Assembly: GCF_043641665.1 (NCBI RefSeq)
Contig: NC_092194.1
Span: 12,563,298 to 12,627,297 of the forward strand
Length of the DNA stretch: 64,000 nucleotides
Direction of reading: 5' to 3'
From: Enoplosus armatus
Lineage: Eukaryota; Chordata; Actinopteri; Centrarchiformes; Enoplosidae
Shown: piece by piece, positions 13,701-25,900 of the stretch
Numbering within the stretch: position 1 is the first letter of the stretch
Layout of the letters: every line of letters begins with the position of its first letter
Made by a program: the position numbers and the translations under genes
The notes under the pieces: model-generated
What the model was told of the DNA's origin: nothing
Database searches by the model: none
Seen by the model: the letters and a program-made list of their open reading frames with translations, nothing else

Positions 13701-16700
13701 TGCAAAGACACACAAAACTCTATTTAAATCTATTCACATAGTCAGAGGTGAGACAGAAACCCCCTGTTCCCACTCATTTGAAGTATGTGATGACCTCATC
13801 ATAAGGCCTCACAAGAACTGGCTTGCCACCCGCTGGTGGCTGACATTCTCAGGAGAAACACACCACACAACCCACGTTAACTAAGACATCAGCAAGGTCT
13901 CAAAGGTCTATTTGAACCGTGCACAAAAACTATAGGGAGACAAAATGAAAAGAAATTCAAAAAGCAGTCGCTGTTAACTGGTGGGGGAGTTGAAACTGTC
14001 AAAGAAAAGGCTTTGATGTTATGGGAGGTATTGTCAGGGCTGTGGTGTGATATGAGGCGCAGGGAGGCTATACAGTGCAGCAACAACTGACCTTTATGAG
14101 TGGATGGATTTCACAGAGGAGGGAGAGGAAGAGAAAGTGAGCTAAACCAGCTAACCACCCACACAAACACATGCATTCAGAAACAGAGAACAAACTAAGC
14201 ATCGGCTGTGCCGGTACACCACCCTCACTCTGCTCTGAAATTTAAGTAAAAATCTAAAAACCATCCATTATAGAAAGGAAGCACAGAGAAAGAGATAAAT
14301 AATGCTGCACTAGTTTCCCCAGGCTGGAAAGTGCAGATAAGTGAGTGCACTGTTTCAGACAACTCTATATAAATTAGCACAGACTGTACTGGGCAGATAC
14401 AAGATATATTACAAATCAAAAACTTCAGTGGTTTCATTAAGAGCCTGCAAACCCCTGATGTAGTGAAATAATATAGCCAAGGTAAAATATACGTGCTAAC
14501 TAATTAAACTCTGCCAACTTCAATGGATGAATTTGTTCCTTTGATTTGACGAGTCACTAAATCAATGAATTGCCTAATTCAGCAGGCTACTTATCCCAAT
14601 TTCCATTATATACTACATAGTCTATGCTATACTGTACATTTCTCATTATTAAAAATGACCCAAGTCATGCTAGGCTTCTTGTTTTGTTTCCTCATGACCC
14701 ATAATTAATTTATAAATACCTCATAAACAGTAAATTGATACATTTTATTTTTAGATTTGGTGTTGCTATAGTGCCATGGTAATATTACATCACTGTATAA
14801 TTATTTCCCCTAGAAGTCCCCCATAATTACAAAATAATTAAACCACAATTAGAAGGCTGTAATCTAAAGTGTTACAGATTTTTCCCAGAGGGTGTTCGAA
14901 CATAATCCCCCTCAGTCAAAAGCCTACTTGAAGCATCAGGCAGCCAAAATGAAAAACAAGAAAAGCATGAATTCAGTGATTGAGGATAATCTTTCTGCTT
15001 CTTACAGGACCTGTACAGGAAAGACTGCAACCTGGCAGCTCAGCTGCTGCAGTGCTCCAAGTCTCACTACAGAGCACACAAGTTGTCTGAGGTGAGCTCC
15101 CCAACACTGCCATACTAACTGCATCAATGTGTCGATCCAAATCTGCAAAAACAACAAAGAGGTTTGCTGACTTGGGCTTTAAAATTAGGTTTAAATTTAA
15201 GAAGAGATGTTATATTTGAATTATTAGTGTTTTACTTCCTCCTCAATAGCAGAAGGATGAAAATTGTCAAAACCAAGCAGCTTGATATCCTCTGTAGTTT
15301 TTCAAGGAATTCAGGGGTTTTAGCAAACTTACATTTTCTCATAGTGGGTAAAAAAAAGTAATAAATAAAGAATCAGGAAATTTAAGAAAGTATATGAAAC
15401 TCTTCAATGCATCAGTGTTAAATAAAAACAAATTAAATATAGTCTACATATAGAAAGGTTGCCTGATTTCAATCAGGAAATATCAGATCAAAGAATATGT
15501 AAACAAGCCAAGAAACTGGCCAAGCATTCAAAGCCCAGGTTCAGTACTTGCCAGTTTTCGATACTGAACACTACAGACACATTTCAGTCAGTGTATTAAA
15601 GTTCGATATCCAGCCCATAAAGGGCTCTGCATTTGTCCACCAGATTTTTAATCCTGGCTGTTTGAAGGCTTTAAAACAACATTTACACCCTCATGTTAGA
15701 AAATGTAATTTACAAAAAATATAACTAAACTGTTAACTGAATTTTAGGGGGTGGGTGCATTGGGGGGAACTTGGACCCTGAGCATGATGGATAAAACTAC
15801 ATCATCCATCACTGAACTTATGCTGTATTTTAATTAGTGTACTAACTAAGTTGAAATTCAGGAGAGAGGTTCCCCATGTTGTGTCGATTTACCATTAAAG
15901 GTCTTGGTGAGTGGTTTTCACAATAAGACTGAGTCACAGTGCTCGTGGCCTCTTCAGTCAGACTGATGAAGGTCTGCTGTCTGAAGTACCATCTGTCTGC
16001 ATCCCGGCTGTGCATAATGAAGTAATGAATGAAAGCCTGGCCTGAAACAACACCTGATGCACAAAAGAATAAAAGTTATACTCTCAAACAGGGCGGATAA
16101 TTGACTGAAGTACTGTAAACATACATTTGACTGTCTGAAGTTTTCCATTATGATTATATAAGAAATGGGAAAATAATGAATCCAACTTCCTAAAAGATTA
16201 TGTTTTCAGTTTTTCTTACAATTCTTAAATAAATGTGTAATACTGTACTATAACACTATGGCTAATGAGCTTTACCCTGCAAAATAAGAACAATGCTGCC
16301 CCTTTATTTATAAGTCTCCTATAGATCATCTACTGGTGAGGATTTTTATTCTTTACATGTAGATTTAGCCTCAGTCTTTGGCATTACAGCCATCTTGTGC
16401 ATATTTAAGACCCTTTTACAGGCTTTTGGTTTTAAAACTGATCGTAATCGAAGAGCCATTTTTGAAAGACTACGCAAATTTTGGAGTGGTAAATCTACCA
16501 CTGTTATGACTGTAAACTGCATATGTGCCATGTGAAACGGAAAGCTTAACAGGCAACAGTAGCAGTAACTAAGTGGGAGAGGCTCAGCAAACTGTCAATT
16601 GAGATGTTTTATTGCTAATTAATTACATTTTTCATTTTTGTAAGAGGAAGAATATGTTTTTTCTTCTTTCTGAAGATAGACAGCCTCACTTTAGAAAAAA

Positions 16701-19655
16701 CATAGAAATGTAAAATCTCTACCAAACATGGAGTATCATGAGGAAATAGCTTTCACAGAGTGGCGGTGAATTGCTAGAATGACTAAAATAGTGGCAGTTC
16801 CATCATACACCATTAAACCACTTATCTCAATAAATGGAGCAAGACCTGTAGACTTGTAGGCTACGCTGTCACGTGGATTAACACTGCAGAACTGTGTGAC
16901 TCTTAATTAAGATTTGCCTCAGATAGCAGCTAATGCTGAGCTAGCTTACTTGGAGAGACACACACTGTATATTATCATATGCTCCCCCCCACAGCCTCAC
17001 CTACTTTCCATCTCTATTCCCTCTGGGAGAGGCAGCTGCTGCTAAAAATAGCCTGACTTAAAAGATGCAGGTTATTTTATGCCGAGGCGAGCTTCTATTT
17101 CTTAACAAAGCCAAGTCAGTATTTTATCTTTTTTTTCTATTCCCAGCTGGAGACCCAGAGCACTGGTTTAATTTGAATCTAAGCGGTTCCCTGTGGAACT
17201 GATATGTGTTTGATGGTAGACAGAATAAAGAGATACTGAGAAAAAGACAGAGAGAAGAAGACAGAGAGAGAGAAAGAGAGAGAGGGGGAATGAGGGCTTT
17301 TTGGTTGAGAAGGCTATGGAGCAAGAGGAGAAAGATGAAAGGATAAAGAAAGGGAGGAAAAAAGAGAAAATTCAATGTGGCAGGAACAGTTCCTACTGAC
17401 CCTGACCAGCTTTAATAGGCACAAAGAACCAGTCTGTAATTGACAGGAACAGTTTTGAACCAATCAAACAGATTATATGTCTGACTGTGTGTGAGAGAGA
17501 CAGCAAGAGAGGGAGAAAAAGAGAGAGGGAGAAACAAACGGGAGAGAGAAGGACAGAAAATCATTTGGAAAGACAAAAATATAATATATTTATGTTGTCC
17601 AAAAGATATCTATTTAATTGATTTCCCTATTAATTCCTTTTTATGGAATGAAAAAGTTGAGATATGTAAGGATAAAGAGTTTGTTGGGAGAAAAAGAAAG
17701 AAACAAATAAATAAATAAAGCCTGTGTTGAGCAATTTTCTGACAAGTTCGTTAGAGGGGCCAAGTAGAGCAATTCTCCTGAGATACACAAACTGGTCTGG
17801 ACTCTGTGAGCCTTGCGAGAATGAATTACTTTCTAAACCAGAACTATAGATTAAAATCCTTGAGGAATGGCTCTAAAAATACCTTCAGTGCAGACCCAGA
17901 AAGCATAGAATATGTTTGAGGAAGAGATTCAAGTTGATTGTATGAATAATTAAGAAAAGGCTGTTGAGGAATTCTTCATTTTTTAAAAGATATTTTCTGG
18001 CTAAATTTGAAGACCGGCTCAGCAGCTGTCACAATTGTAACAAAAGACATCTGTGTAGATTTGTGCTTTAATTGCCTTCCTTCATCAAGCTTCTTTTGTC
18101 TTCCTGGTCTTAGCTGCCGCTGGATTTCCAGGAGCGTATCAGTTCTCACATGGAGAAAAATAATCGGGGTAACGGAGCCACCATGGCGATGTGCCACTCC
18201 AATTATTCTGACGCCGTGCCCACGGCCATAATTGCCAAGGTCCTGGAAAAGCCGGAACCAGGAAGCAGTTGCCCTGTAACACGCTCCCCCAGCCCGCAGC
18301 CGCAGGACGGAGACTTTCTTACAGGAACAGGAAGCACTGATCACCTGAACCGCCGCATAGCGTACAAGACATCTGACCTGTACTGCAGCGATACGGCCCT
18401 CTACTGCCCTGAACGATGGCAAGATACAGAGCGCAGGCAGAGCGTCGACCTCCACGGCACCAGCCTCCTCCAGCTTCACGCCCAGAACTCCACTGATAGT
18501 AACCCAGATGAAGATGCCTACCACTCTGGAAGTTTCTCCCACCATGAGCCTCCATCCTCCTTCCACCACCACGATGAGTTCGGCACTGGTAGCCTCCCTG
18601 CCTCCAGTTCCTACTCTAGCTTCAGCCTTGCATCGGACGAGAAGGGAGGACTTAGTGGTGGTTGTGGGCGCACTGCCAGTAGCACCTTATCCTCTTCCCA
18701 CCAGGCTCTCTATATGGATTGGCGAGATGGTGGCAGTGGGGACTATGGGCGCAAAAGCATGTCGTCTTATGATAAAGACAGCCCAAGCTTCCCCAAGTCT
18801 CTCAGCATCCAGCACATGGTGGCCCCCAGGAGCCCGCAGAAGGGCACCTCACCAGCATACACAAGGACGGCTTCATGCTTCAGTGAACCATACCATTCCA
18901 GCACCCCCCGCCTGGCCTCCTCTCACAGCATGGGGTCCACAACCGGACTGAGCCAGGCTCGCGGAGGAGCTCTGGACAGCCGAGGTGACGTCCAGATCCC
19001 TGAGGACGACCTAAGCAGCCGCTGGAGACAGCTCAGCGTCGAAGACATCAACACGTTCTCATCTTCCTACCGTAACATCACAGGGCGGGTCTCTCCGTAC
19101 AGTTTCTCTGAGCGCCACTTTGCCATGGGCCCCACCAGTAAGGTCAAAGGGTCTCTCTACAGCAGCTTCCAAGAAGGAGATGACGTCTTCCACAGCCGCG
19201 TGCTGGACCAGTGTTTTGCTGTAGGTCCGCCTTCGCCCAGCCGCAGTTCAAAACCGATGGAGCATCGTAAGCAGGAGAAAACTTCTGTGCTGTATAGAGC
19301 CAAGGATGACAGTCAGGACTCAGAGTGCAGTCTGTTCCTCTCAGGGAGCTCTAAAGAGAAGGAGAGCGGTGGGGGAGCAACAGTGGCGAGCAGCGCCAAG
19401 AAGGATTACGTGAATCTGAGTGCAGACAGCTCGGCAGAGTCCTTACACCAAAGCTCCCTCGAAGCCTCAAGTCTTCAACACTACCCCAGCCCCAGGCCGA
19501 GCGTCCGGCCTCGCCCGAGCTCCAGTTCCGCTCTCAGTGTCGGCCCCGCCCTCCCAAAGAAGACCTCTCCAAGATACCAAAAATTTGGCAGCACGGGACT
19601 GACGAGGAAGGACAGTTTGACCAAGGCACAGCTATATGGCACACTGCTGAACTGA
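48..19655 (+). CDS. begain: BEGAIN (brain-enriched guanylate kinase-associated protein), 3' part, four exons
   Basis: Coding exons are 48-114, 12136-12243, 15008-15091 and 18114-19655 (stop TGA). All are flanked by AG/GT and join in one frame to give about 600 visible codons. The family is a postsynaptic protein that binds the guanylate-kinase domain of PSD-95/SAP90 at excitatory synapses. The first three exons encode a charged heptad-like coiled-coil region (ALQRINQDLEDK, EEEKRALSREI, LYRKDCNLAAQLLQCS). The last exon encodes a long Ser/Pro-rich tail with blocks conserved with mammals: LYCSDTALYCPE, SLPASSSYSSFS, WRQLSVEDI, SPYSFSERHF and the extreme C-terminus RKDSLTKAQLYGTLLN. Human BEGAIN is about 593 residues, so roughly 70 N-terminal residues lie left of the window. 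Base 48 completes a split codon. The gene converges on wdr25, as in mammals. The identification rests on recalled family sequence. Confidence 0.95.
770..975. repeat. fragment of AAGTA-rich dispersed repeat (copy A)
   Basis: GCAGTGGAGGAAAGTATA at one end and AAGTTCTTCCTCCTCC at the other suggest degraded inverted termini. The interior is full of AAGTA/TACTT words (ACTCAAGTATTAAG, CAGTACTTTTACTTTAG). It matches copies B and C in word content. Confidence 0.55.
2627..2692. repeat. teleost dispersed repeat fragment
   Basis: GGTTAGCTTAGCTTAGC followed by AAAGACGGAAAGC and GGGGAAACAGCTTGG resembles a very common teleost interspersed repeat (TTAGCTTAGCATAAAGACTGG ... GGGAAACAGCTAGC). This is recognised from memory and the family is not named. 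Confidence 0.6.
3733..3793. repeat. (CA)n microsatellite
   Basis: About 30 CA units with one CATA interruption near the right end, in begain intron sequence. Confidence 0.97.
5018..5805. repeat. AAGTA-rich dispersed repeat (copy B), interrupted
   Basis: It starts TTCCACCACTGATTACGAG and runs through TTCAAGTACTGTACTTTTGA and GTTACTAGTTACTTTGCAG. It resumes at about 5680 (GTATATTTTGATGG) and ends GTTCTTCCACCACCG. It has the organisation of a common teleost non-autonomous element. The middle, about 5240-5680, looks foreign. Confidence 0.65.
5908..6096 (-). pseudogene. LINE reverse-transcriptase remnant
   Basis: The minus strand encodes EEDQLKHFAGWCRENHLQ followed by LYINKVQKE. This resembles the fish LINE reverse-transcriptase segment 'L..F..WC..N.L.LN..KTKE' that follows the YADD region. 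Only about 60 codons are left, so it is inactive. The clade (Rex1/L2-like) is a guess. Confidence 0.55.
6312..6410. repeat. AT-rich MITE-like family, copy
   Basis: GGGCATTTGTCATTATTTTTC, CACATTTTATACACTAAAT and ATGATTGTTAGTTGAAGCCC match the family also seen in the wdr25 and fancm introns. Confidence 0.6.
10736..10798. repeat. (TG)n then (GA)n microsatellite
   Basis: About 21 TG units to 10777, then a GA run from about 10782. Compound simple repeat in the begain intron. Confidence 0.96.
12244..15007 (+). other. begain intron, minisatellite and AT-rich block
   Basis: The intron lies between the second and third visible exons. It holds a purine-rich degenerate minisatellite (about 13258-13566) and an AT-rich block with five TAATTA hexamers (14501-14840) just upstream of the next exon. 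No gene is seen. Confidence 0.8.
13258..13566 (+). repeat. degenerate purine-rich minisatellite
   Basis: Imperfect tandem units of about 21-23 bases built on CACAAAATGACCACAAAGAG. Units vary (AAAACGACC, AAAATTACC, AAAATGACC). The unit lacks stop codons in two plus-strand frames, giving spurious Lys/Thr/Arg/Gln/Asn-rich open frames. Confidence 0.9.
15092..18113 (+). other. begain intron, GA-rich tracts
   Basis: The intron precedes the terminal exon. It has GA-rich low-complexity stretches at about 17220-17370 and 17488-17570 and is otherwise unique-looking AT-rich sequence. No gene is seen. Confidence 0.8.
18114..19655 (+). CDS. begain: begain terminal coding exon
   Basis: This single 1542 bp exon follows a TTAG acceptor and encodes 513 residues plus TGA, beginning LPLDFQERISSHMEK. 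It carries the whole low-complexity tail; the mammalian gene likewise encodes its tail in one large last exon. GC content and codon use are clearly higher than in the surrounding AT-rich intron, which leaves spurious open frames on both strands (for example 17976-18572 on the minus strand). Many Ser/Thr-Pro and Ser-rich stretches suggest heavy phosphorylation; this is inferred from composition only. Confidence 0.95.
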   Translation: MPLDFQERISSHMEKNNRGNGATMAMCHSNYSDAVPTAIIAKVLEKPEPGSSCPVTRSPSPQPQDGDFLTGTGSTDHLNRRIAYKTSDLYCSDTALYCPERWQDTERRQSVDLHGTSLLQLHAQNSTDSNPDEDAYHSGSFSHHEPPSSFHHHDEFGTGSLPASSSYSSFSLASDEKGGLSGGCGRTASSTLSSSHQALYMDWRDGGSGDYGRKSMSSYDKDSPSFPKSLSIQHMVAPRSPQKGTSPAYTRTASCFSEPYHSSTPRLASSHSMGSTTGLSQARGGALDSRGDVQIPEDDLSSRWRQLSVEDINTFSSSYRNITGRVSPYSFSERHFAMGPTSKVKGSLYSSFQEGDDVFHSRVLDQCFAVGPPSPSRSSKPMEHRKQEKTSVLYRAKDDSQDSECSLFLSGSSKEKESGGGATVASSAKKDYVNLSADSSAESLHQSSLEASSLQHYPSPRPSVRPRPSSSSALSVGPALPKKTSPRYQKFGSTGLTRKDSLTKAQLYGTLLN

Positions 19656-21985
19656 GCGGCGAAAGAGAGCTTTTCATTTTATGCATGATGATGATGATGA
19701 TTCCTAACTTACCGTACTGCACTGTACTGTATGTTTCAAAAGTTCCCTGCAGCAAACACATACTTGGTGTGATGGGGTATTAAGATGTTGTTGTTTTATG
19801 TATCTCTTAGCCAAGGCACGTTTCATGCAGTCTGCAACACTTTTTCTATTGTAAGTCATGCAGCGGTGTAGCTACCTGAGACCAGCTATTCAGTATGTTT
19901 TTGTTTCAACGATGATAATTAGAGCCACCGGGGCAAAACCACGTTCTCTAAGAACTACAACACAGACCCGGCTACATGAACGTACTGTGCTATTTGCTCC
20001 TTTTTTTGGTGTTAAGTACTGTTAGTAAAACCAGCAAAAGACCATTAATTCCTGCTCTAATATATACAGTATAGATAATGGACTAAAGCGTTTGTAATGG
20101 GGTGACTTAATTACCGATGTGAGAGGGAATTTTATCCATTATGTATAGTGCTGACTGCAAGCTGTTAAAGGTTTATTCATTCTCTATTTTCTCTTAAATT
20201 AAATGCATGCTGTATAATGCATATAAATATGATGGAAAAACACATTTCCGGCTAAATTGTTTTGCATAGGGACATTATCTGTAATTGGTTAAACAAGAGA
20301 TATTTAAAAAATATGGATTTTATTCAAATTCTATGTGATATTTATAGCAAGATACAAAAAAAGTTCCTTGATGTTAGATTTCACACTTGTTAATCTGAAA
20401 TTATTCTATATAATTACAATATGTTGCCAGGTGAAATGTATAACTAAAATTTACACATTCAGTAGACATGGTTTAAATAGAACTGCAAGATTTTTAGCGT
20501 TACTCAGCTCAGCTTTTTCTTATTTTTGTATCAAAGAGATGAGATGATGAAATCTGAGGCTGCACTGCACAGTAGTTACCCTCACACCAGGACACTTCAG
20601 AAACTTGCCTTAATCCTGTTCAGTGGACAGAATGGTCTCCTTTACAGCATCTAACAACTGTGTACATACTGTATATCTGCTGTATTGTTACTGTATGTAT
20701 ACACTGTTGTTACAGCGTATGTTCTTCCTGTCAGACATAACACACGCACAGTTTCTTGGAAAAGGATTAAGTCTGTTCTTACACTGGGGATATTTTTCAG
20801 TGGAGATCTCCATTGGAATTTGTTTCATTTAAAGACAAAGAGGCTTAATGCCTGTCTGAAAATCTGGCACATGCAGCCAAATTTCAACCCTGATACAAAC
20901 TCTGAAACACTGTTGGCACTAGTTGCACAAACCAAAACTAAAAGTGCTGGATCTTCTTGTTTTCAGGAGAAATTAATTGGAAAATTCTCCAGGCAAGCTG
21001 GCAGTTCTGCAATGTATGCACAAAAAGGTTCATAGCAAAAGGTAGTTAAAAAAACAACTGATTAAAGGCAAAAATGTACAGTCAGTGTGTTGTTTTTAAA
21101 CCAGCATGCTCAATTAGGCTATTTTAGAGAAAACACTGTGAAAATAGACAAAGCGTGTATATATACGTACATAGAAAATGGCTAAGACATGCTGTCCTGT
21201 TGGCGAATAAAACAAGTTATAACAAGACCCTGCCTTATGTTAAATAAAGAGTTGCAGAGAAGTTGTCCTGCTGCCCCACAATCATGCAACCATCTGCTAC
21301 TGTTACTCGTATAGACGGGGACAAAACGACAATGCTCCAACATCTGTGTGACCTGTGGCACGATAGATCTTGAAAGATTTCTTCCTGCCAGCGTGGCTCT
21401 ATAGATCTGAGAGGAATGGCGACAGGGATAAGCTAAATAATGGGAACTCAGCTTTGCCCTCCATCAGTCACGTATAGATTTTTCTGGAAGGCCGTGATGC
21501 CTCTACCTCTCCCATTCCTGCAGATCTGGGAACTGGCTTAAGGCTGTTTTTAAAGATTTCAAAACTGCATCTCTTCTTTTTGACCTTGTCATGTTTATGA
21601 AGGTGAAACTGCACCACACAGGCCACAAAAAGTCTCCAATCATATTGTTATTTGGTACGATGGTTGACATTAAATTGAACTAATGTACAGATGGATTGGA
21701 TATATGGTATTTTTGTTGTGGACATAATGTATAAAAAGAGATATAGATACTACATACACAATTGTTATTACACTATTTTTTATCCAGTTTCAGTTGATGT
21801 TATATTGAATGTTTTGACCCTGAATGAAGAGGCTGAAGCGTTTCTGTCCTGTCCTACCTCCAGCCCTGTTCCAGGAACAACAGGCCAGCTGTCTAAATGT
21901 CAACATGTTTGTCTGTCTGATGCATGGTTATATATTTTTGCTGTATGTTTATTTACTTAATAAAGAGTGGTGTTGGGAAATACAC
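19656..21985 (+). other. begain: begain 3' UTR with candidate poly(A) signals
   Basis: AT-rich non-coding sequence follows the begain stop codon. AATAAA hexamers occur at 21206-21211, 21243-21248 and 21959-21964. The last is followed by GT-rich sequence (AGAGTGGTGTTGG) and is the best candidate for the distal end. No credible coding potential is seen. A long 3' UTR is usual for a neuronal transcript, but the actual cleavage site cannot be proved from sequence. Confidence 0.6.
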
Positions 21986-23400
21986 CATGGTTGTTTTACG
22001 TTTACTTATTTCAAGAACATCAAACCCTTAAGATCCCAGAAATGTCTTGATCCAGAGGTTCACATTGGGGGACAGTTTTCTTTCAAGTCCTCAGCAAAGT
22101 TTATCATGGACAGTGAGTTTTTCCCTGATCCCTCGGCTATGAATTAAATAATTAAATCCTGATATTATCCCGCCCAGATCGGCCTTTTTGGTGCATTTGT
22201 TGTGATTCCAATTAACGACTTCCTCAACTGATTGTAGCCACTCCTCTGTATTTATAATACATCATTCAGTTTTGTGAAACCTCACTTAAGCTTTACTTAT
22301 CTCTTCCTAGAGTAGTTTTTTGTTGGCCTGTCAAAATTTCAACCTCCTCCGCCTGCAAAGGTTAGCGCTAGCCAGGGAGCAGAGGTTAGCTGGGGAAGTG
22401 TTAGCGTTAGTGCTAGCGTCTACGACAAACAGCAGAAGCTTTCGCCATTTTACTGGCACATTTAACACATGCAAATTATCACTTGGCTTCACAAATCACT
22501 TGGTGGTCCTTTAAGACAGTAACAATGTCAATTTAACTTTTATTAACTACAGTATAAACAGCCGCAGGGGCTAGAAAAAGTATTGAGCCATTAGAATTTC
22601 CCTCAGCGCCAAACAGCAAAGTGTATTTTAAAGACTGTTTCTACTTGATGCTGAATAAAGATCACAAGCATCTCTGTGCACTTCATCGCTCTGTTGTTGA
22701 CTGGCAGGATTTTGGAAGAACCTGGCAATGTTTTGACAGATGTCTGCGTATTTTTTTAGTTCTCTGGTTGTCTCTATGTGATGCTCTAAGCTGTCAGTGT
22801 GAAAGGAAATATCATATCAGAGCCAGCGAGAACAAAAAAGGCATAGAGGAAAGCGATGTGTATGCAGAATGTGGAATGAAAAAACACCACTGATTAGAAA
22901 ATGCCCACAGAGAAGTTTTTCTTTTTGTTTTGACAAAAACGTCAAGAATATGATGATGGTGATGAAGTCCCTAGCTGTTTTTGGAGTGGAAAGATGACTA
23001 TAAAAGCATAAAAGTCATGTGTGTGCAGCTAGAATGCTTTCCCACCGCCTACCACTTTAGATAAAACTCGTAACAATGATTCACTCTTTGAACTGAACAG
23101 AAACTTTCCCTGATTTCAGGATGTGAAAACAATGTACGATGGGCCAAATATGAAAAACATGCTTACAGTAAGATTAGTGACTGTTGTTCTCGTGCCAGTG
23201 TAAGTTCATATCAATGGGAATATAAATGTGGGTGGTTTTTAAAATAATGTGAAAACATCGCAAGATACACAAAAAAACTGTTTTTCAAAGGCGTCAGTAG
23301 ATAGAAGATTTGCTGACTCCCAGCTTTTTTTTTTGCCAAGTTCTTATCTTACGCCAAGAGACAATTGGAGATAAAGTCTTGAAGATGGATGTGCACGACT
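21986..23400. other. intergenic gap between convergent begain and wdr25
   Basis: About 1.4 kb separates the begain poly(A) signal from the wdr25 poly(A) signal. It includes a GC-richer patch with repeated GTTAGCG/GCTAGC words at 22360-22425. No coding region, RNA gene or recognisable transposon core was identified. Confidence 0.6.
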
Positions 23401-23479
23401 TTTCAGTTTAATACTGTCTTCCATCTCTTGGCCAACACGCTACATCTTATCACTTTCAAGTCTGTATTTACTTGTGTCC
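23400..23479 (-). terminator. wdr25: wdr25 3' UTR and poly(A) signal
   Basis: TTTAAT at 23407-23412 reads ATTAAA on the minus strand, 68 bases after the wdr25 stop codon. This would give a very short 3' UTR. It is the nearest accepted poly(A) hexamer; use of a more distal signal cannot be excluded. Confidence 0.5.
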
Positions 23480-25832
23480 TCAGTGCCAGACCTTGATCTC
23501 ACCAGCCCAGTCACAGGTGGCCGCAGTCGCAGGCAGGACGGGATGCTGAGACACACACAGGCAGGGCTGGCTGTGTGCGCGGAGGGTGTGCAGCGTACGA
23601 GCGTTGTGGTAATCGTAGAAGTGGGCAGAGCCGGTGGAGCTTCCTGAGGCCAGGATAGTCCCATCCAGAGAAAATTCACACCGCACCGCGTATCCCTCCA
23701 CCTAGAACAGGAATATATGCGTGATGCGTTAATCTTCCACCAAGAGACATGTTAACATTGGCATAATAAAATGTCAGCATTTTTCATTTAATTTACTGGT
23801 TCTTATCAATTAACTGTTTCTCAATTGAATTTCCAGGAAATATATTACAAATCGATATATATATATATATATTGATAGCGCAATGTAAAATGGCATAGGT
23901 AAGGTAAATTTGGCAAATTAAATCCTCAGCAGTCTACCCGACTGTTGATGTAGGATGACACAAAATGACACCGACCTTTGAGATTAAAAGATAGTTTTGG
24001 ATTTTTTCCAAATCTATATTAATGCAATACTCAAAAGCTCATGTGTAGTTTTGTACTGTATATGTAAAAGCCTGTAACTTTGAAAGATAACCAGTTTAAT
24101 TGTCTAACTCTGAAGTTAAGAATGCGTTTTGGCACAGAACAAGGTCTGTGGTCTGTGGTCTTACATTAGAAACTCATTTGGAAGTGATCTCTTCAGGATC
24201 AGCATGCACAGGAGGAATGTTTACAGCAACCAATAACTCTTTCAATGTACATTTGGAGTATTGTATTAAGTTAGACTTGAAAACAATCTGAATTTCTTTC
24301 AGGCTGTAATAAAGGATTTATAATGACAGTAAAGGTGGTGTGATGCACTGACTCCTTGCTAACATATGTTATCTGTTCGAAGTGTTTGCTTCAAAGTATA
24401 TAATAAAGAAAACATGAACGAAAGGTTCAGAAATTAAATGTCTTTGCTTTTTCTGAAATGTTGTTATGAAATGTTGTTGTGTTTTGCACCTCAGGGCCAA
24501 CAATGTGAAAAAAAACAGGCCCTGGAATGTGAGCTCAGTTTGTTTCCCGTCCATTTTTCGATTATTCTTGAATCAACAAACCAGACGCCACCGTGGCAGT
24601 TCAACATAATTTCAGTAATATTTGACAGCCATATTCTGCTCTGTTTGCCTCCCTCAGTGGAAATATTGTAATGTACTTAGTGTGTTTGTTTTGGGGGAGG
24701 GTGCTGTGGGGGAAACACTGCAGGCTATGGGTCTACTGTACTATGTGTTGAGTAGGTTACAATGAGTCTGTGTGTATAGGTTTATTCTACTGCCTTTGCA
24801 GTTATGTTGCTGAAGTTATTTGTGTGCGTGTACATTCTGCATTGATCAGGCCTGCGTGCCCCCCCACCCCTCCACCCCGCCCCCGAGGCCACAGCTGTTA
24901 CTGACCTTGTGTCCTTCGTATTGCCGCCTCTTGTTCATTCTATATGGCCGCTGGGAGGAGAACACTGCCATGTAGTTACCGTTGGTCTGAGCAACAAAAG
25001 ACTCCTCCAGCGGGTGGAGAGCCAGACTGGGGCACGTGTACCGCTCCTGGTGGCCAAATTAATGGAGGGGAAATGAATTCATTATTTGACCTTTTCTTGA
25101 CGTTTCTAACCATGAAGTCAGCTGCATGTCAACTAGACCATTATTTGGAAAAGGCCTTATGTTCAGATGTGCAACGGGTGAACGAAGTCATAGAAATGCT
25201 TCTTAATATGATGCGATCAATCTACTATGGTAATTTCTGAAGCCACAGTTTGTGTTGTTGTATTGGATTGTATTATATGCTGTTCCTGTTATTTTGTCCG
25301 TCCTCTAGTATGAAGAGCTGACAAGACACCTGAGACTTCCTGTACTGCACAACGGATGATAATTTGTTCAATACAAAAAAGCACAATATTATATATCATT
25401 TTTAAAATAAATGGCACTCAGTAGAAAGCACGCTTCCTCCAGCACTATGTAACTGTCAAAATATGCCGTGTCCACATGCCTCATTACCAACTTGTTTCAC
25501 ACCAGGAGGTTCACACATTTTCAGGAATGTACCTTAAATGGGATTTGCCTCTTAAAATTCAAACTGCTTTTAAGCCTTTCAGCTGCTGATTTCAACATCA
25601 TGTGCCAATCAGAACTATATTTATTTTTTTCCTCATTTGCACACAGATTTCCTTACGTGGTAGATCTGGTTGGAGACCTTGGCTGTGGTCTGGTAGTCCC
25701 AGGCAATGAGGGTGCGGTCCGAAGAGTCTCTGCTAACGCAGTCAGAGCTTGTTATAAAGTCCACACCATCTCTGAGAAACAGGATGTCCAAGGTCTGCTG
25801 GACTCCTGCTTTGTACACTTTCACCGCCTGTA

Positions 25833-25900
<68 letters not shown>

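Noticed and set aside
13357..13884. 175-codon Lys/Arg/Thr-rich frame
   Set aside because: It is translation of a minisatellite and its flank; no start context, splice or family support.
17976..18572. 198-codon open frame on the minus strand over the begain last exon
   Set aside because: It is antisense to a conserved coding exon of higher GC content, with no family resemblance; a shadow of codon bias.
18508..18951. 147-codon plus frame within the begain last exon
   Set aside because: Overlaps the real frame, which matches BEGAIN throughout.
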